DNA of 24,195 bases from Fidelibacterota bacterium UBA2125 (GCA_002329125.1 DCXX01000128.1:1-24195), one strand, 5' to 3'; positions 1-7,794 are shown, numbered from the stretch's first letter. A program made the numbers and translations. The notes: generated by a model from the sequence alone, not told the origin.

Positions 1-194
1 GGGAGCTGGAGATCGTAGGAAGCCACGGCATTCAGGCGTTCCGATACAAAGATATGCTCAAATGGATTCGAGAAAAAAAGATCGATTTAAAAAGCCTTGT
101 GAGCAGGACCGTATCCCTGGAAGAATCGATCGATGTGCTGGTAGGGATGGAAAATTTCGAGAACTTAGGAGTTACAGTCATCGACCGATTTTGA
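1..194 (+). CDS. Zinc-type medium-chain alcohol dehydrogenase, C-terminal fragment
   Basis: Only the last 63 codons are in the window (reading frame from base 3, stop TGA 192-194); the rest lies to the left. The fragment has the pattern typical of the C-terminus of zinc-dependent medium-chain alcohol dehydrogenases: 'GSHGIQAFRYKDML' (nucleotide-binding domain edge), then 'LVSRTVSLEESIDVL' and a final 'GVTVIDRF'. By family, such enzymes oxidise an alcohol, or reduce a carbonyl, with NAD(P). The zinc and nucleotide-binding motifs are outside the window, so the substrate cannot be judged. It is the only plus-strand gene and converges on the next gene. An aldehyde dehydrogenase nearby makes an alcohol-to-acid route imaginable, but the two are not co-transcribed. 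Confidence 0.75.
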   Translation, partial: ELEIVGSHGIQAFRYKDMLKWIREKKIDLKSLVSRTVSLEESIDVLVGMENFENLGVTVIDRF

Positions 195-283
195 AAAGTA
201 ACCGAGTAATGCCAACTGTAAAGCCAAGTTATATTCTAATGTTATACTTTAATAGTTTGTCTTATAAACCTTATTTATAGCTA

Positions 284-1009
284 CTAAGGGAGGTTATTCT
301 CCAGATATTTGAGCATTTTTTTCTGCTGACTGAGCCACCCCAGTTTTACCTCAATATTCACATAGCGTACCCCTTTTCGTCCCATGAACCTGGATAGGGA
401 GCCGTCATCCAGCTCATCATCATTTGATTGAAGCACTACGTTGTAGGGTGACTTGGACAATATTTCATAATCAGCCTGATCGGTGCAAAGAAAAAAGTCC
501 TGACGCCTCTGTCCCGGCTTGACGGAATAGGTAACTGCATTCTCTATTTCTGAATCGATGGAGTAACCGCGAAAGTTATTGTGCAATGCCACCACCAAAC
601 TCCCTTTTGGCGACAGCAGTTGTTCCAGAAATGTCTCTCTCTCCTTGTCCAGTGCCTCAACAATTTCCTTTTTCTTATTCTTTGACACTTCCGGGTGATA
701 CTTCAGCAATGTTTTCTGCGTCCCTTTTGTAGAAAAGATCCGGTTCGGGTCTAGCTTTAAACCGTCCGCCAGAACAATACGGTCATCGCTATGAATGAAA
801 AACGCTGTCCCTCTATAATGTTTAATATGATACTTAAGCGCCATCTCCGCTGTCTTCTCATCTCCATGAAGCCAGATATACCGGCGGTTTGATTCTCCAT
901 TCTTTACAGCAGTGAACTGAACAGGACCATAGCTTACGGTTGTCTGAATCGGCATATCATCCGCTCTTAAAAACGTAAGAATGAGTGCAAGAATTAAAGG
1001 GAAACGCAT
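284..1009 (-). CDS. Secreted AstE/M14-like putative zinc hydrolase
   Basis: 241 residues with a short hydrophobic N-terminal signal (about 1-16), so probably periplasmic. Three spaced motifs recall the zinc carboxypeptidase/succinylglutamate desuccinylase (M14/AstE) fold: 'WLHGDEKTA' (His48, Glu51 as an HxxE zinc pair), 'DPNRIF' (87-92, like the family's D-x-N-R substrate motif) and 'ALHNN' (His143 as third ligand). 'VNIEV' near residue 220 could supply the catalytic Glu. The family call rests on motif reading only; substrate unknown, perhaps a peptide or acyl-amino acid. It follows the aldehyde dehydrogenase gene by 15 nt on the same strand, so the two are probably co-transcribed. No clear Shine-Dalgarno before the ATG. 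Stop is TAG. Confidence 0.6.
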   Translation of the reverse strand: MRFPLILALILTFLRADDMPIQTTVSYGPVQFTAVKNGESNRRYIWLHGDEKTAEMALKYHIKHYRGTAFFIHSDDRIVLADGLKLDPNRIFSTKGTQKTLLKYHPEVSKNKKKEIVEALDKERETFLEQLLSPKGSLVVALHNNFRGYSIDSEIENAVTYSVKPGQRRQDFFLCTDQADYEILSKSPYNVVLQSNDDELDDGSLSRFMGRKGVRYVNIEVKLGWLSQQKKMLKYLENNLP

Positions 1010-1024
1010 AATTATAAGCGAAGT

Positions 1025-2503
1025 CTACTCGCCGTCAGAACCGTAGGGAAACCACCAATCTTTCTTTTCCTGGCGGTAGTCAATGAGGATATGCTTCGGC
1101 TCCCGAAATTCATCCAGTCCCTCAATGCCCAGTTCTCTACCCTGACCTGACATTTTCATGCCCCCGAACGGAGCAGCATTATTCTCAGAAAGAGGATTGT
1201 TGATCCAAAAACTTCCTGCCTTGATATCATCGGCCGCCGTCATAGCCAGTTCGATGTCTTTTGTATAGATGGAACAGCCGAGACCGTACTTGGTGGCGTT
1301 GGAAAATTCAATGGCTTCCTCAAGTGATTTCACTTTCTGGATAGGAACAACGGGACTGAAAGCCTCTTCGTTCATCAGTTCCATTTCGGCTGTCATGTTA
1401 TCAAAGACGGTGGGTGCATAGAAATATCCTTTATCGAATACTTCCGGTCGTCCTCCTCCCGTCAATAACCGCGCCCCCTGTTCCACAGCAAGGCCCACCT
1501 TTTCATGAGCTTTTTCATACTGCACACTTGATGCCATAGGACCCATATCTGTGTTGGCATCCATAGGATCACCAATATTCACCTTCTTCGCCTCTTCCAC
1601 CAGCGCTTCGGTAAAAGAGTCGGCAACTTCATCGAATACATAAACCCGTTCCACGGAGGTACACACTTGTCCCGCATTCATAAAGCCGCCCCAAGCTGCT
1701 CCTTTGGCAGCCACTTCTATATCACAGTCGGCACAGATGATGACTGGATCTTTTCCACCCAGTTCAAGAGAAACTTTTTTTAGATTTTTTGCAGCCAGTT
1801 GTGAAATGATGGTGCCAGTGGCTATTGAGCCCGTAAAAGCCACAACAGGAACATCGGGATGTTCCACCAGAGGCGAACCTGCCTCTTTACCATAGCCATT
1901 CACAATATTTAGCACACCGGAGGGTAAGGAATCGCAGGTCATTTCCGCCCACTTCAGAATGGAAACGGGTGTCACTTCCGATGGCTTCAGTACCACTGTA
2001 TTCCCCGCTGCAAGAGCAGGTGCCACCTTCCATGCCATGAGGGCCATTGGGAAGTTCCATGGAATAATGCAACCTACCACACCATAGGGTTCATATTTTA
2101 CCAAAGACATGGATCGGCTTGAAGTAGGAGCAACGATCCTTCCGATCTGGTCGCGGCCCAGTTCCGCATAATATTCAAAGTTTGACGCAATGACATCGAT
2201 CTCATCCTGGGCTTCTACAAACGGTTTCCCGCACTCCTGTGTGATCAGTTTTGCTACTTCATCACCATGCTCAACCGTCTTCTTAGCTATTTCTTTAAGA
2301 ATCTCCCGTCTGCTCCCGGGGTCTGTGAGACGCCAGCCGTTGAACGCCGAACCTGCTGCAACAACAGCTGCATCAATATCTCTGGTACCGGAACGAGAAA
2401 CCTCCGCAAAGACCTCTTCCGTGGCTGGGTTGTCTACTGGGAAAGTTTTTCCTGAAATGGCACCAACCCAGTCATTATTTATGAAATTCTTATAAATCCT
2501 CAT
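1025..2503 (-). CDS. NAD(P)-dependent aldehyde dehydrogenase
   Basis: 492 residues, full length for the ALDH superfamily, which oxidises aldehydes to acids in the cytoplasm. All key residues are visible: the oxyanion-hole Asn150 in 'IPWNFP', the cofactor-domain 'FTGS' at 223-226, general base Glu247 in 'LELGGKDP', catalytic Cys281 in 'NAGQVCTS', and 'NEEAFSPV' around 378-385, where Glu380 binds the nicotinamide ribose. Overall style resembles the betaine/ALDH2-type branch, but the exact substrate cannot be read from sequence. The gene lies 53 nt downstream of the small lipoprotein and 15 nt upstream of the AstE/M14-like gene. The ATG start is not preceded by a strong Shine-Dalgarno; the N-terminus (MRIYKNFINNDWV) aligns well with where family members begin. 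Confidence 0.95.
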   Translation of the reverse strand: MRIYKNFINNDWVGAISGKTFPVDNPATEEVFAEVSRSGTRDIDAAVVAAGSAFNGWRLTDPGSRREILKEIAKKTVEHGDEVAKLITQECGKPFVEAQDEIDVIASNFEYYAELGRDQIGRIVAPTSSRSMSLVKYEPYGVVGCIIPWNFPMALMAWKVAPALAAGNTVVLKPSEVTPVSILKWAEMTCDSLPSGVLNIVNGYGKEAGSPLVEHPDVPVVAFTGSIATGTIISQLAAKNLKKVSLELGGKDPVIICADCDIEVAAKGAAWGGFMNAGQVCTSVERVYVFDEVADSFTEALVEEAKKVNIGDPMDANTDMGPMASSVQYEKAHEKVGLAVEQGARLLTGGGRPEVFDKGYFYAPTVFDNMTAEMELMNEEAFSPVVPIQKVKSLEEAIEFSNATKYGLGCSIYTKDIELAMTAADDIKAGSFWINNPLSENNAAPFGGMKMSGQGRELGIEGLDEFREPKHILIDYRQEKKDWWFPYGSDGE

Positions 2504-2556
2504 CCGTTATCCATTGGGGTAAGGCGACTATTTATTCAAATAATCTGAGTATCTCT

Positions 2557-2934
2557 TTACTTAGTAGTAATCGAGATAGCACCGTCAGCATTATCAGTGC
2601 CGAAACGCGCCGTTGCGTCAAATGAATTGAGAAAACGGATTTCACCTATAGATGTGGGAGAAATATCATACAAAGATTGCGTTCCGTTCGACATTTTAAT
2701 ACCGTTTACAAATACGGCAATACCAATACTTCCTCTCACCCGAAGCATCTGAGGCCTTAAAACCTGAATGACTTCATGAGCATTTCTAAAATCTTTAGTA
2801 GCAATTTCATCCTGAGTGATGAGATTTCTCTGTTTACGCGGACCCGTATCCGATACACCACCACCTCCAGCACATCCCATAACAAAGAGCACAACAACAC
2901 AAGCAATAATTTGTAATCTTTTCATACTTCTCAT
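2557..2934 (-). CDS. Small lipoprotein with TonB-receptor plug-like domain
   Basis: 125 residues starting 'MRSMKRLQ'. This start is chosen because GGAGG lies 6 nt upstream; the frame stays open for 19 more codons, but that extension ignores the binding site. Residues 1-20 form a lipoprotein signal ending 'FVMGC', with Cys21 as the lipidated residue, followed by a glycine-rich tether. The mature part (about 48-125) resembles the plug of TonB-dependent receptors: 'AHEVIQVLRPQMLRVRG', 'AVFVNG', 'SPTSIGEIRFLNS' and the terminal 'ARFGTDNADGAISITTK', a near match to the classic 'YGTxAANGVIxITTK' plug end. No barrel follows; the protein simply stops. Role unknown; a periplasmic or outer-membrane interaction or secretin/STN-like role is guesswork. 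The aldehyde dehydrogenase follows 53 nt downstream. Confidence 0.8.
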   Translation of the reverse strand: MRSMKRLQIIACVVVLFVMGCAGGGGVSDTGPRKQRNLITQDEIATKDFRNAHEVIQVLRPQMLRVRGSIGIAVFVNGIKMSNGTQSLYDISPTSIGEIRFLNSFDATARFGTDNADGAISITTK

Positions 2935-2940
2935 CCTTTC

Positions 2941-2945
2941 CCTCC
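2941..2945 (-). promoter_or_regulatory. Shine-Dalgarno (GGAGG) fixing the lipoprotein start
   Basis: On the minus strand GGAGG is followed by six bases (GAAAGG) and then ATG at 2934. It is one of the few canonical binding sites in the window and moves the start from an upstream in-frame codon (2991) to 2934, which also gives a normal lipoprotein signal length. Confidence 0.75.
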
Positions 2946-3076
2946 AATTTCTTTTAATGACATTGACATTAAGTGAATATAGTCCTTTCATTGAGAAAGT
3001 GCCAGTTCAAGATGGACAGCTCAATTCGGGTCAGATAATCAGCTCCTAGCGGATATTTTTTCGATCCTGTGTCAAT

Positions 3077-3098
3077 AAGGGCGATATTAACCGCCCTT
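3077..3098 (-). terminator. Probable intrinsic terminator after the zinc-ribbon gene
   Basis: A perfect 7-bp GC-rich stem (AAGGGCG / CGCCCTT) with an 8-nt AT-rich loop begins 36 nt beyond the stop of the zinc-ribbon gene. On the minus-strand transcript it is followed by TTATTG, a weak U-run. It probably separates that gene from the lipoprotein-aldehyde dehydrogenase group. The rest of the gap 2946-3134 shows no gene; a small CTTTC/GAAAG hairpin lies at 2985-2999. Confidence 0.55.
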
Positions 3099-3134
3099 TA
3101 ATAAGTGGTATTACTTCTGTTTTGTGATCGGAAA

Positions 3135-3332
3135 CTAAGCTTCCGCTACATCCATATCGTGACCACAGCACATGGGTGACTTAATCTTTCCATGGCCTTC
3201 TGGGCATTCACTCACTTCCACAGTTGATCCATCTTCCTTAGTAAGAGTTTTGTGGATAAGAGCAGCACTACAAATGGAACAGGTCAGACCCTCCACCCCC
3301 ATGCCGCAGTCGCAGCATTCGTATTTTGCCAT
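3135..3332 (-). CDS. Small cysteine-rich zinc-ribbon protein
   Basis: 65 residues starting 'MAKYECCDCG'. The ATG at 3332 is preferred over an in-frame TTG two codons upstream because AAGGAG lies 7 nt before it. Metal-ligand-like residues come in two clusters: Cys6/Cys7/Cys9 with Cys18/Cys21 (CxxC ... CxxC, a zinc-ribbon or rubredoxin-like knuckle), then 'SECPEGHGKIKSPMCCGHDM' carrying Cys43, His47, Cys55, Cys56 and His58. It therefore very probably binds zinc or iron. There is no signal peptide, so it is cytoplasmic. Function unknown. It has its own binding site and hairpins on either side, suggesting a single-gene transcript. Confidence 0.85.
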   Translation of the reverse strand: MAKYECCDCGMGVEGLTCSICSAALIHKTLTKEDGSTVEVSECPEGHGKIKSPMCCGHDMDVAEA

Positions 3333-3339
3333 GATCAAT

Positions 3340-3345
3340 CTCCTT
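3340..3345 (-). promoter_or_regulatory. Shine-Dalgarno (AAGGAG) of the zinc-ribbon gene
   Basis: AAGGAG on the minus strand with a 7-nt spacer to ATG at 3332. It sits only 1 nt from the alternative TTG, which argues against that upstream start. Confidence 0.75.
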
Positions 3346-3409
3346 CATTATTATTCTGTTATAAATTGAAATGTACCCCGTTTAATTTATGATAATCAGT
3401 TGGTGGCAG

Positions 3410-3439
3410 CATCTATTTTACTCAAAAGTAAAACAGATG
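3410..3439 (-). terminator. Stem-loop downstream of the DUF6029-like gene
   Basis: An inverted repeat made of CATCT/AGATG and TTTTACT/AGTAAAA with one internal A-C mismatch and a 4-nt loop, starting 12 nt past the stop codon at 3452. No U-tract follows on the minus-strand RNA, so it may end the dsbD-tlpA-DUF6029 transcript only weakly or protect its 3' end. Confidence 0.4.
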
Positions 3440-3451
3440 AAATAGATTAAA

Positions 3452-5341
3452 TCAGAAGTTTGCTGTAAAGGACAGAGTGAAAGCATCATCAATCCCCGGC
3501 ACATAGACGCAGATGCCGCTGTCGCACTTTAACCCGCCCTGAATGGAGCCGTAGAACATAGACAGAACAGTAGAAGGCGTCACATAGAAGGATCCCTGCA
3601 CTCCGAACCATTTATTGGTGATGTCAACTTCATTATTTCGCAAGGTCTCTTCCAACCAGTTGTCTTCTTTTGGGTCAAAATTGAACAGATCGCCGGTCTT
3701 CGTTTTGGATGCATGATCAAAAAGAAAGCCGACGTTAAACAGTGATGCCTTTCCAACATTGAGCGCCACGTAGCGATAATAGTACGGAACGGCCTCCAGA
3801 TCTACCGCCTTCACACTGTCAGAGCTGCTTTCACCGTGTGGTGTGTAGGAAACCCGAGTCCCCAGTTCGAGTGCTTCCCACTGATGCTCCACATCCAGAG
3901 TGATATTGAAACCTCGCGGTAAACCCAGGGTCAGTTCTGACGGTATGGAAATAAGGTTTCGCCTCTCAAAGAATTCGGACAGTTTGGAATGTTCAGATTC
4001 CCAGCCGGACGACCCAGCCCGATAGGCGTTCTGAGCGCTGTAAAGCATTACTTCACTGGAATGGGACAGCCCCGAGGTAAACATAACCTGGCCATACCTG
4101 TAGTTAACTTCGGCGTACCCTTCTTGGAACGGATAAAAACCATAATCAGTTGTGGGGACAAACAGTTGAATGTGATCATTCTGTTTCCAGGTACTGCCGT
4201 ACTGTTCATCTACCTCTTTTTCAAAAGCGCTGTGCCTGCTGCTCCGGGCATAGTTGACAACGAGAAAAAGTTCTTCGTTTACCTGGCGGTTAAACTCAAT
4301 TTGAAAACCGACTTCATCATCCGCATCCATGATATGGGGCGTCCGGGAAAGGAGTGTTGATGAATGCTCTTTGAAGCCGCTTGGTGGCCCGTAAACAAGA
4401 CTACTCCTCCCCAATCTGAAAGGAAGATGAACTCTTTTCTCCGGTGAACTGGTGTCGAAAAAGTAATCCTTCAACTCCACTGTAACTCCCCACTGACCGG
4501 GGAAGTAGGAGCCCGAAAAATAGAGACCCCGCCCGAACTGTTCTGATTCGTAGGGATACCATTTAGAAGCCGTAACGGAATAGAGACTATCCACATCTTT
4601 GATGGTATTCGACCGGACTGCAGCTTCGAAAAAGAGATCAAAATTGCCACCGGACATTTCAGCAATGACACCCGGTTTGAATGATGCCACCTTAACTGTA
4701 TCCAGGTCCTCACCTCGCCGGACGGAAAACCACTGTCGGTTACCGTTAATGAACATAAAATAAGCACCAAGATTCACTCCCGGCAAAAGCTGTTCCATTC
4801 TACCGGACAACGCTGCCACTGTTTCATCCTCTTCAAAATCACGTATTCTGGGATCGATGCCCGGTCCGGCACCCAAGTGTCTCCCCCCGGTGGCCTTTCC
4901 CGCAATGAGATCTATCTTAACCTTTTCTCGAGGTCTTCCACTGACCCATGCACCACGAAGTGAAGAATCCCAGTCCATTGCCTGATTCTCCCACAGATTC
5001 AAACCTAACCCCCGGCCAATCTGCCCGTACAGATCTCCCACCATTATGGTATAGGGACCACTTTCCCGGGAAAGTCTTAATTTTCGTAAACCGGCAAAAC
5101 TGGTACCGATCCTGGGAGGCGAACTCAATTCCAGACTTGTCCAGAGTGTCCAATCACCACGCCACCCCGTCACATCAATAAAATGCTCACTGTATTTATA
5201 ATCATAAAACTGGCTCTGACCGAACTGCTGGATGGGGGTCACTCCCTTCCCGTAATACGATGATATACCGATGGAGAACTGGCTCTTCTGGCCCGTAAGC
5301 AGTGAACAGAAAGCAAGTGTAAAGAAAATGCGCAACTTCAT
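3452..5341 (-). CDS. DUF6029-like outer-membrane beta-barrel protein
   Basis: 629 residues from ATG 5341, which begins a clear signal peptide (MKLRIFFTLAFCSLLTGQ); longer in-frame starts would run through the upstream thioredoxin gene and lack a signal. Residues about 102-130 hold 'GDLYGQIGRGLGLNLW' and 'DSSLRGAWV', the pattern I know from DUF6029-type proteins of Bacteroidota, which have 'GDxYxxxGxGLxLR' and 'DNxxRG'. The rest is rich in alternating aromatic/polar strands, and the chain ends in '...FTLSFTANF' with a terminal Phe, as outer-membrane barrels do. Function unknown. It lies 13 nt downstream of a TlpA-like thioredoxin and dsbD, so it may belong to a redox or c-type cytochrome maturation route. 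No Shine-Dalgarno is visible. The pair Cys-x4-Cys near the C-terminus (KCDSGICV) is a possible disulfide. Confidence 0.8.
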   Translation of the reverse strand: MKLRIFFTLAFCSLLTGQKSQFSIGISSYYGKGVTPIQQFGQSQFYDYKYSEHFIDVTGWRGDWTLWTSLELSSPPRIGTSFAGLRKLRLSRESGPYTIMVGDLYGQIGRGLGLNLWENQAMDWDSSLRGAWVSGRPREKVKIDLIAGKATGGRHLGAGPGIDPRIRDFEEDETVAALSGRMEQLLPGVNLGAYFMFINGNRQWFSVRRGEDLDTVKVASFKPGVIAEMSGGNFDLFFEAAVRSNTIKDVDSLYSVTASKWYPYESEQFGRGLYFSGSYFPGQWGVTVELKDYFFDTSSPEKRVHLPFRLGRSSLVYGPPSGFKEHSSTLLSRTPHIMDADDEVGFQIEFNRQVNEELFLVVNYARSSRHSAFEKEVDEQYGSTWKQNDHIQLFVPTTDYGFYPFQEGYAEVNYRYGQVMFTSGLSHSSEVMLYSAQNAYRAGSSGWESEHSKLSEFFERRNLISIPSELTLGLPRGFNITLDVEHQWEALELGTRVSYTPHGESSSDSVKAVDLEAVPYYYRYVALNVGKASLFNVGFLFDHASKTKTGDLFNFDPKEDNWLEETLRNNEVDITNKWFGVQGSFYVTPSTVLSMFYGSIQGGLKCDSGICVYVPGIDDAFTLSFTANF

Positions 5342-5354
5342 TGGATATATTGAA

Positions 5355-5861
5355 TCAGAAATTGTCGGACGAAGCGTGCAACAGTGCTTCCACTTTTTTC
5401 CGCAAAATTTTCTCATCTCCCGGTGCATATCCACTGTGCCGATAGACGGTCTTGCCGGTGCGGTCCACCAGAATGGAATAAGGCAATAATGGCATAACCG
5501 TGCCATTCAGCCTGCGGTAGGTCTCCTTTGCTGGATCGAGCGCTATTCCCAAGCGGTAACCTTTTGTTCGAACATAACTCTTCACTTTGGAGACGCTCCG
5601 CTCCGTATCAAGATTTACGGCGATAATGCGGAAACCTTCATCACCGAACTCATCCTGGAGCTTTTCCAGGTGCGGCATCTCTTTCAGACACGGTCCGCAC
5701 CAGAGCGCCCAGTAATCGATAAGGACAGGTCCCTCCTCAATAAGATCCTTCAGCATTACTGACTGCCCGTTCATCAATTTAAACTTCAAGGGTGGAGCGG
5801 TGCCGAATTGAGCATTAAGCAGCGAAAGAATGAGGATTAAAAAGGTTAGGAATCTCTTCAA
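5355..5861 (-). CDS. TlpA/ResA-like periplasmic thioredoxin
   Basis: 168 residues if translation starts at TTG 5861, the choice supported by GAGAGG six bases upstream and by the signal peptide that begins there (LKRFLTFLILILSLLNAQ). The frame is open for 19 further codons upstream, but these overlap the end of dsbD and add nothing sensible. The mature domain is a thioredoxin fold of the TlpA/AhpC-TSA type: 'LIDYWALWCGPCLKEMP' with the active-site Cys55-Gly-Pro-Cys58, and the cis-proline in 'MPLLPYSILVD' near 127. By family it reduces periplasmic disulfides, often in apocytochrome c, and is recharged by DsbD or CcdA. Here dsbD is immediately upstream, 10 nt away, so DsbD is the likely electron donor. 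Confidence 0.92.
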   Translation of the reverse strand: MKRFLTFLILILSLLNAQFGTAPPLKFKLMNGQSVMLKDLIEEGPVLIDYWALWCGPCLKEMPHLEKLQDEFGDEGFRIIAVNLDTERSVSKVKSYVRTKGYRLGIALDPAKETYRRLNGTVMPLLPYSILVDRTGKTVYRHSGYAPGDEKILRKKVEALLHASSDNF

Positions 5862-5867
5862 AAGAGT

Positions 5868-5873
5868 CCTCTC
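5868..5873 (-). promoter_or_regulatory. Shine-Dalgarno overlapping the dsbD stop
   Basis: GAGAGG on the minus strand; its first bases are shared with the TGA stop of dsbD (5872-5874), and the TTG start follows 6 nt later. The layout suggests translational coupling of dsbD and the thioredoxin. Confidence 0.6.
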
Positions 5874-7794
5874 AGTTTGCTGCGGATAATCTTTGCGGTC
5901 CGGTGAGCCCCTTATCAAGGAATTGGATGAACTTGCGGGTATCCCGCGTAAGACCGGGGAAACGGGCTATCTCCTCACTGTCCGGACTGAGAATAACGTA
6001 GAACGGCAGAGCTGCAGTACCAAACCGGTCAATTTCCATCTGTTGGTACTCCATATGACGAGGTCCGCCATCAGTAAAGAGTTCAATAAGAATATAGTTC
6101 TCAAGCCGTGATACAACATCTGACAGAACTAGGACATTTGTCTCCATCCACCTGCAGTTTGTACAGGTGTAGCCTGTAAAATTGACAAACATGGGTTTCC
6201 CGGTCATTTCTGACATGGCTATCCCTTCATCGAAATCAAGTATCCATTCAAGACCACCATGTTGTGAACCCTCTTCCGCAATAGAGCGGGATTCCGCTCT
6301 GGCCGCTGGTGGAAGATAGGAATCTATAAGGCCGTGAATGGGTTGGCCAAAGAGTCCGCGCCCCATATAGAGGGCAAATGAAAAGAGCATAATACTAAGC
6401 ATAAGCCTCGGCACACCAACAGTAGCCAACTCTGAATCATGCGGCAGACGGATCTTACCAATAAGGTATAGCCCAGTGAGGAACACAATCACAACCCACG
6501 TAGCCAAAACAAACGGTCTTGTAAATACATCCCATCCCCAGACCAAGTCAGTATTGCTGAAAAATTTGAATGCCGCCGCCAATTCAAGAAAACCCATGCT
6601 GACTTTCACTGAATTCAGCCATCCACCACTTTTCGGCAATTTTGAAAGATATTGAGGGAATAGCGCAAGGAAAAAGAATGGAAGCGCAAAAGCAGCTGAG
6701 AAAAACAGCATGCCGATAAACGGCCAGATCCAGTCGCCCTGAATCGCTCGAACCAGTAATAGCCCCACAAACTGAACGGTACACGTGAAAGATGTTAAAG
6801 TGAAAGTAAGCGCCATAAAAAGAGTGCCAACATAGCCCCCTCTTCCCTCTTGTTTTAGTGAGAACTGTCGAAGAGAGGCAGGTAGTTCAATTTCATACAT
6901 TCCAAAAAGTGAGAGCGCAAAATAAACGAAAAGACTCGCTATGAAAAGGTTAACCCACGGATTCGAAGCCAATTGATTGGCACCCGAGGCGCCCAAGGTA
7001 GCTGCCAAAATAAGACCCAGAACAGTATATGCGACGATAATACCGATTGAATAGACCAATGACTGCTTCAATGGACTCTTGCCTTCGGTCTCTCCCAGTT
7101 TTGTGAAATAGGAAACGGTAATAGGGATCATAGGAAAAACACATGGCGTCAAAAGGGCTAGAAGCCCCATGCTTATGGAGAGTAAGAGGAACGAGCCAAG
7201 TCCGGCGGAAATAATATTATCGAGGTCTATATTGTCATCATCACTCGGAAGCACCAATGATTTGGTCTTCGCCACTACAATTTCGCTCCTGTCCGGCCTT
7301 GCAGGCCCATCAACCACCATGAATGTTAGATCAAACGTTTTGGTAGTAGGCGGAAAACAGATGGTGGGATCACAGGCCTGAAAGAGTAACCCGGCGGAGA
7401 GTGTGTAGTCACCGGGGTCAAGATTTGCCTTTATCCTTACATCGGTCTCAAAGGTGACGGTGCCATCGTGGAAATAGGTTTCCCTCATGAATCCTTCATC
7501 GTACTTGTTAGTAGGCGGTGGCTCCCGGGTCTCACCCACAGCGTCCACCATATAACCTTCAATGATAACTTCAGAAGGAATGGGCCCCTCCGCTATATCG
7601 TTGACAGCATAAATTTTAAAATCGGGTTCAGATGTGGCTGTGATTAAAACAGTAAGCACCTCTCCTGCCCGAATCTGTTCCTGTTCGATTCTCGCTTCAA
7701 CTGTGACAGGTGCTTCTATCTGGGCCATAATTCCTGTCGTTAGAAGGAATATTGAGAAATATGAAAAAATTCTTCTTAAGCTTTTATTTGTCAT
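5872..7794 (-). CDS. dsbD: Thiol:disulfide interchange protein DsbD
   Basis: 640 residues with all three DsbD parts in order. After a signal peptide (1-24), the periplasmic alpha domain carries the redox pair Cys141/Cys146 ('ACDPTICFPP'). A multi-helix membrane domain (about 195-480) carries Cys218 in 'LLTPCVFPMIP' and Cys338 in 'LTSFTCTVQF', the intramembrane pair. The C-terminal thioredoxin domain has 'GYTCTNCRWME' (Cys544/Cys547). By family it moves electrons from cytoplasmic thioredoxin across the inner membrane to periplasmic reductases. The three cysteine pairs are complete, so it should be functional. It heads a tight operon with the TlpA-like thioredoxin and the DUF6029-like barrel. 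No strong Shine-Dalgarno before the ATG; the 66-bp gap upstream shows no clear terminator. Confidence 0.96.
   Translation of the reverse strand: MTNKSLRRIFSYFSIFLLTTGIMAQIEAPVTVEARIEQEQIRAGEVLTVLITATSEPDFKIYAVNDIAEGPIPSEVIIEGYMVDAVGETREPPPTNKYDEGFMRETYFHDGTVTFETDVRIKANLDPGDYTLSAGLLFQACDPTICFPPTTKTFDLTFMVVDGPARPDRSEIVVAKTKSLVLPSDDDNIDLDNIISAGLGSFLLLSISMGLLALLTPCVFPMIPITVSYFTKLGETEGKSPLKQSLVYSIGIIVAYTVLGLILAATLGASGANQLASNPWVNLFIASLFVYFALSLFGMYEIELPASLRQFSLKQEGRGGYVGTLFMALTFTLTSFTCTVQFVGLLLVRAIQGDWIWPFIGMLFFSAAFALPFFFLALFPQYLSKLPKSGGWLNSVKVSMGFLELAAAFKFFSNTDLVWGWDVFTRPFVLATWVVIVFLTGLYLIGKIRLPHDSELATVGVPRLMLSIMLFSFALYMGRGLFGQPIHGLIDSYLPPAARAESRSIAEEGSQHGGLEWILDFDEGIAMSEMTGKPMFVNFTGYTCTNCRWMETNVLVLSDVVSRLENYILIELFTDGGPRHMEYQQMEIDRFGTAALPFYVILSPDSEEIARFPGLTRDTRKFIQFLDKGLTGPQRLSAAN

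Noticed and set aside
62..280. A 72-codon plus-strand frame overlapping the alcohol dehydrogenase end
   Set aside because: It lies in a different frame from the recognisable dehydrogenase C-terminus and has no meaningful composition.
3989..4360. A 123-codon plus-strand frame inside the DUF6029-like gene
   Set aside because: Antisense shadow of a protein with family motifs; no Shine-Dalgarno and no recognisable domain.
5342..5506. Upstream start for the DUF6029-like gene at 5506
   Set aside because: It would overlap the thioredoxin gene by about 150 bp and hide the signal peptide, which begins at ATG 5341.
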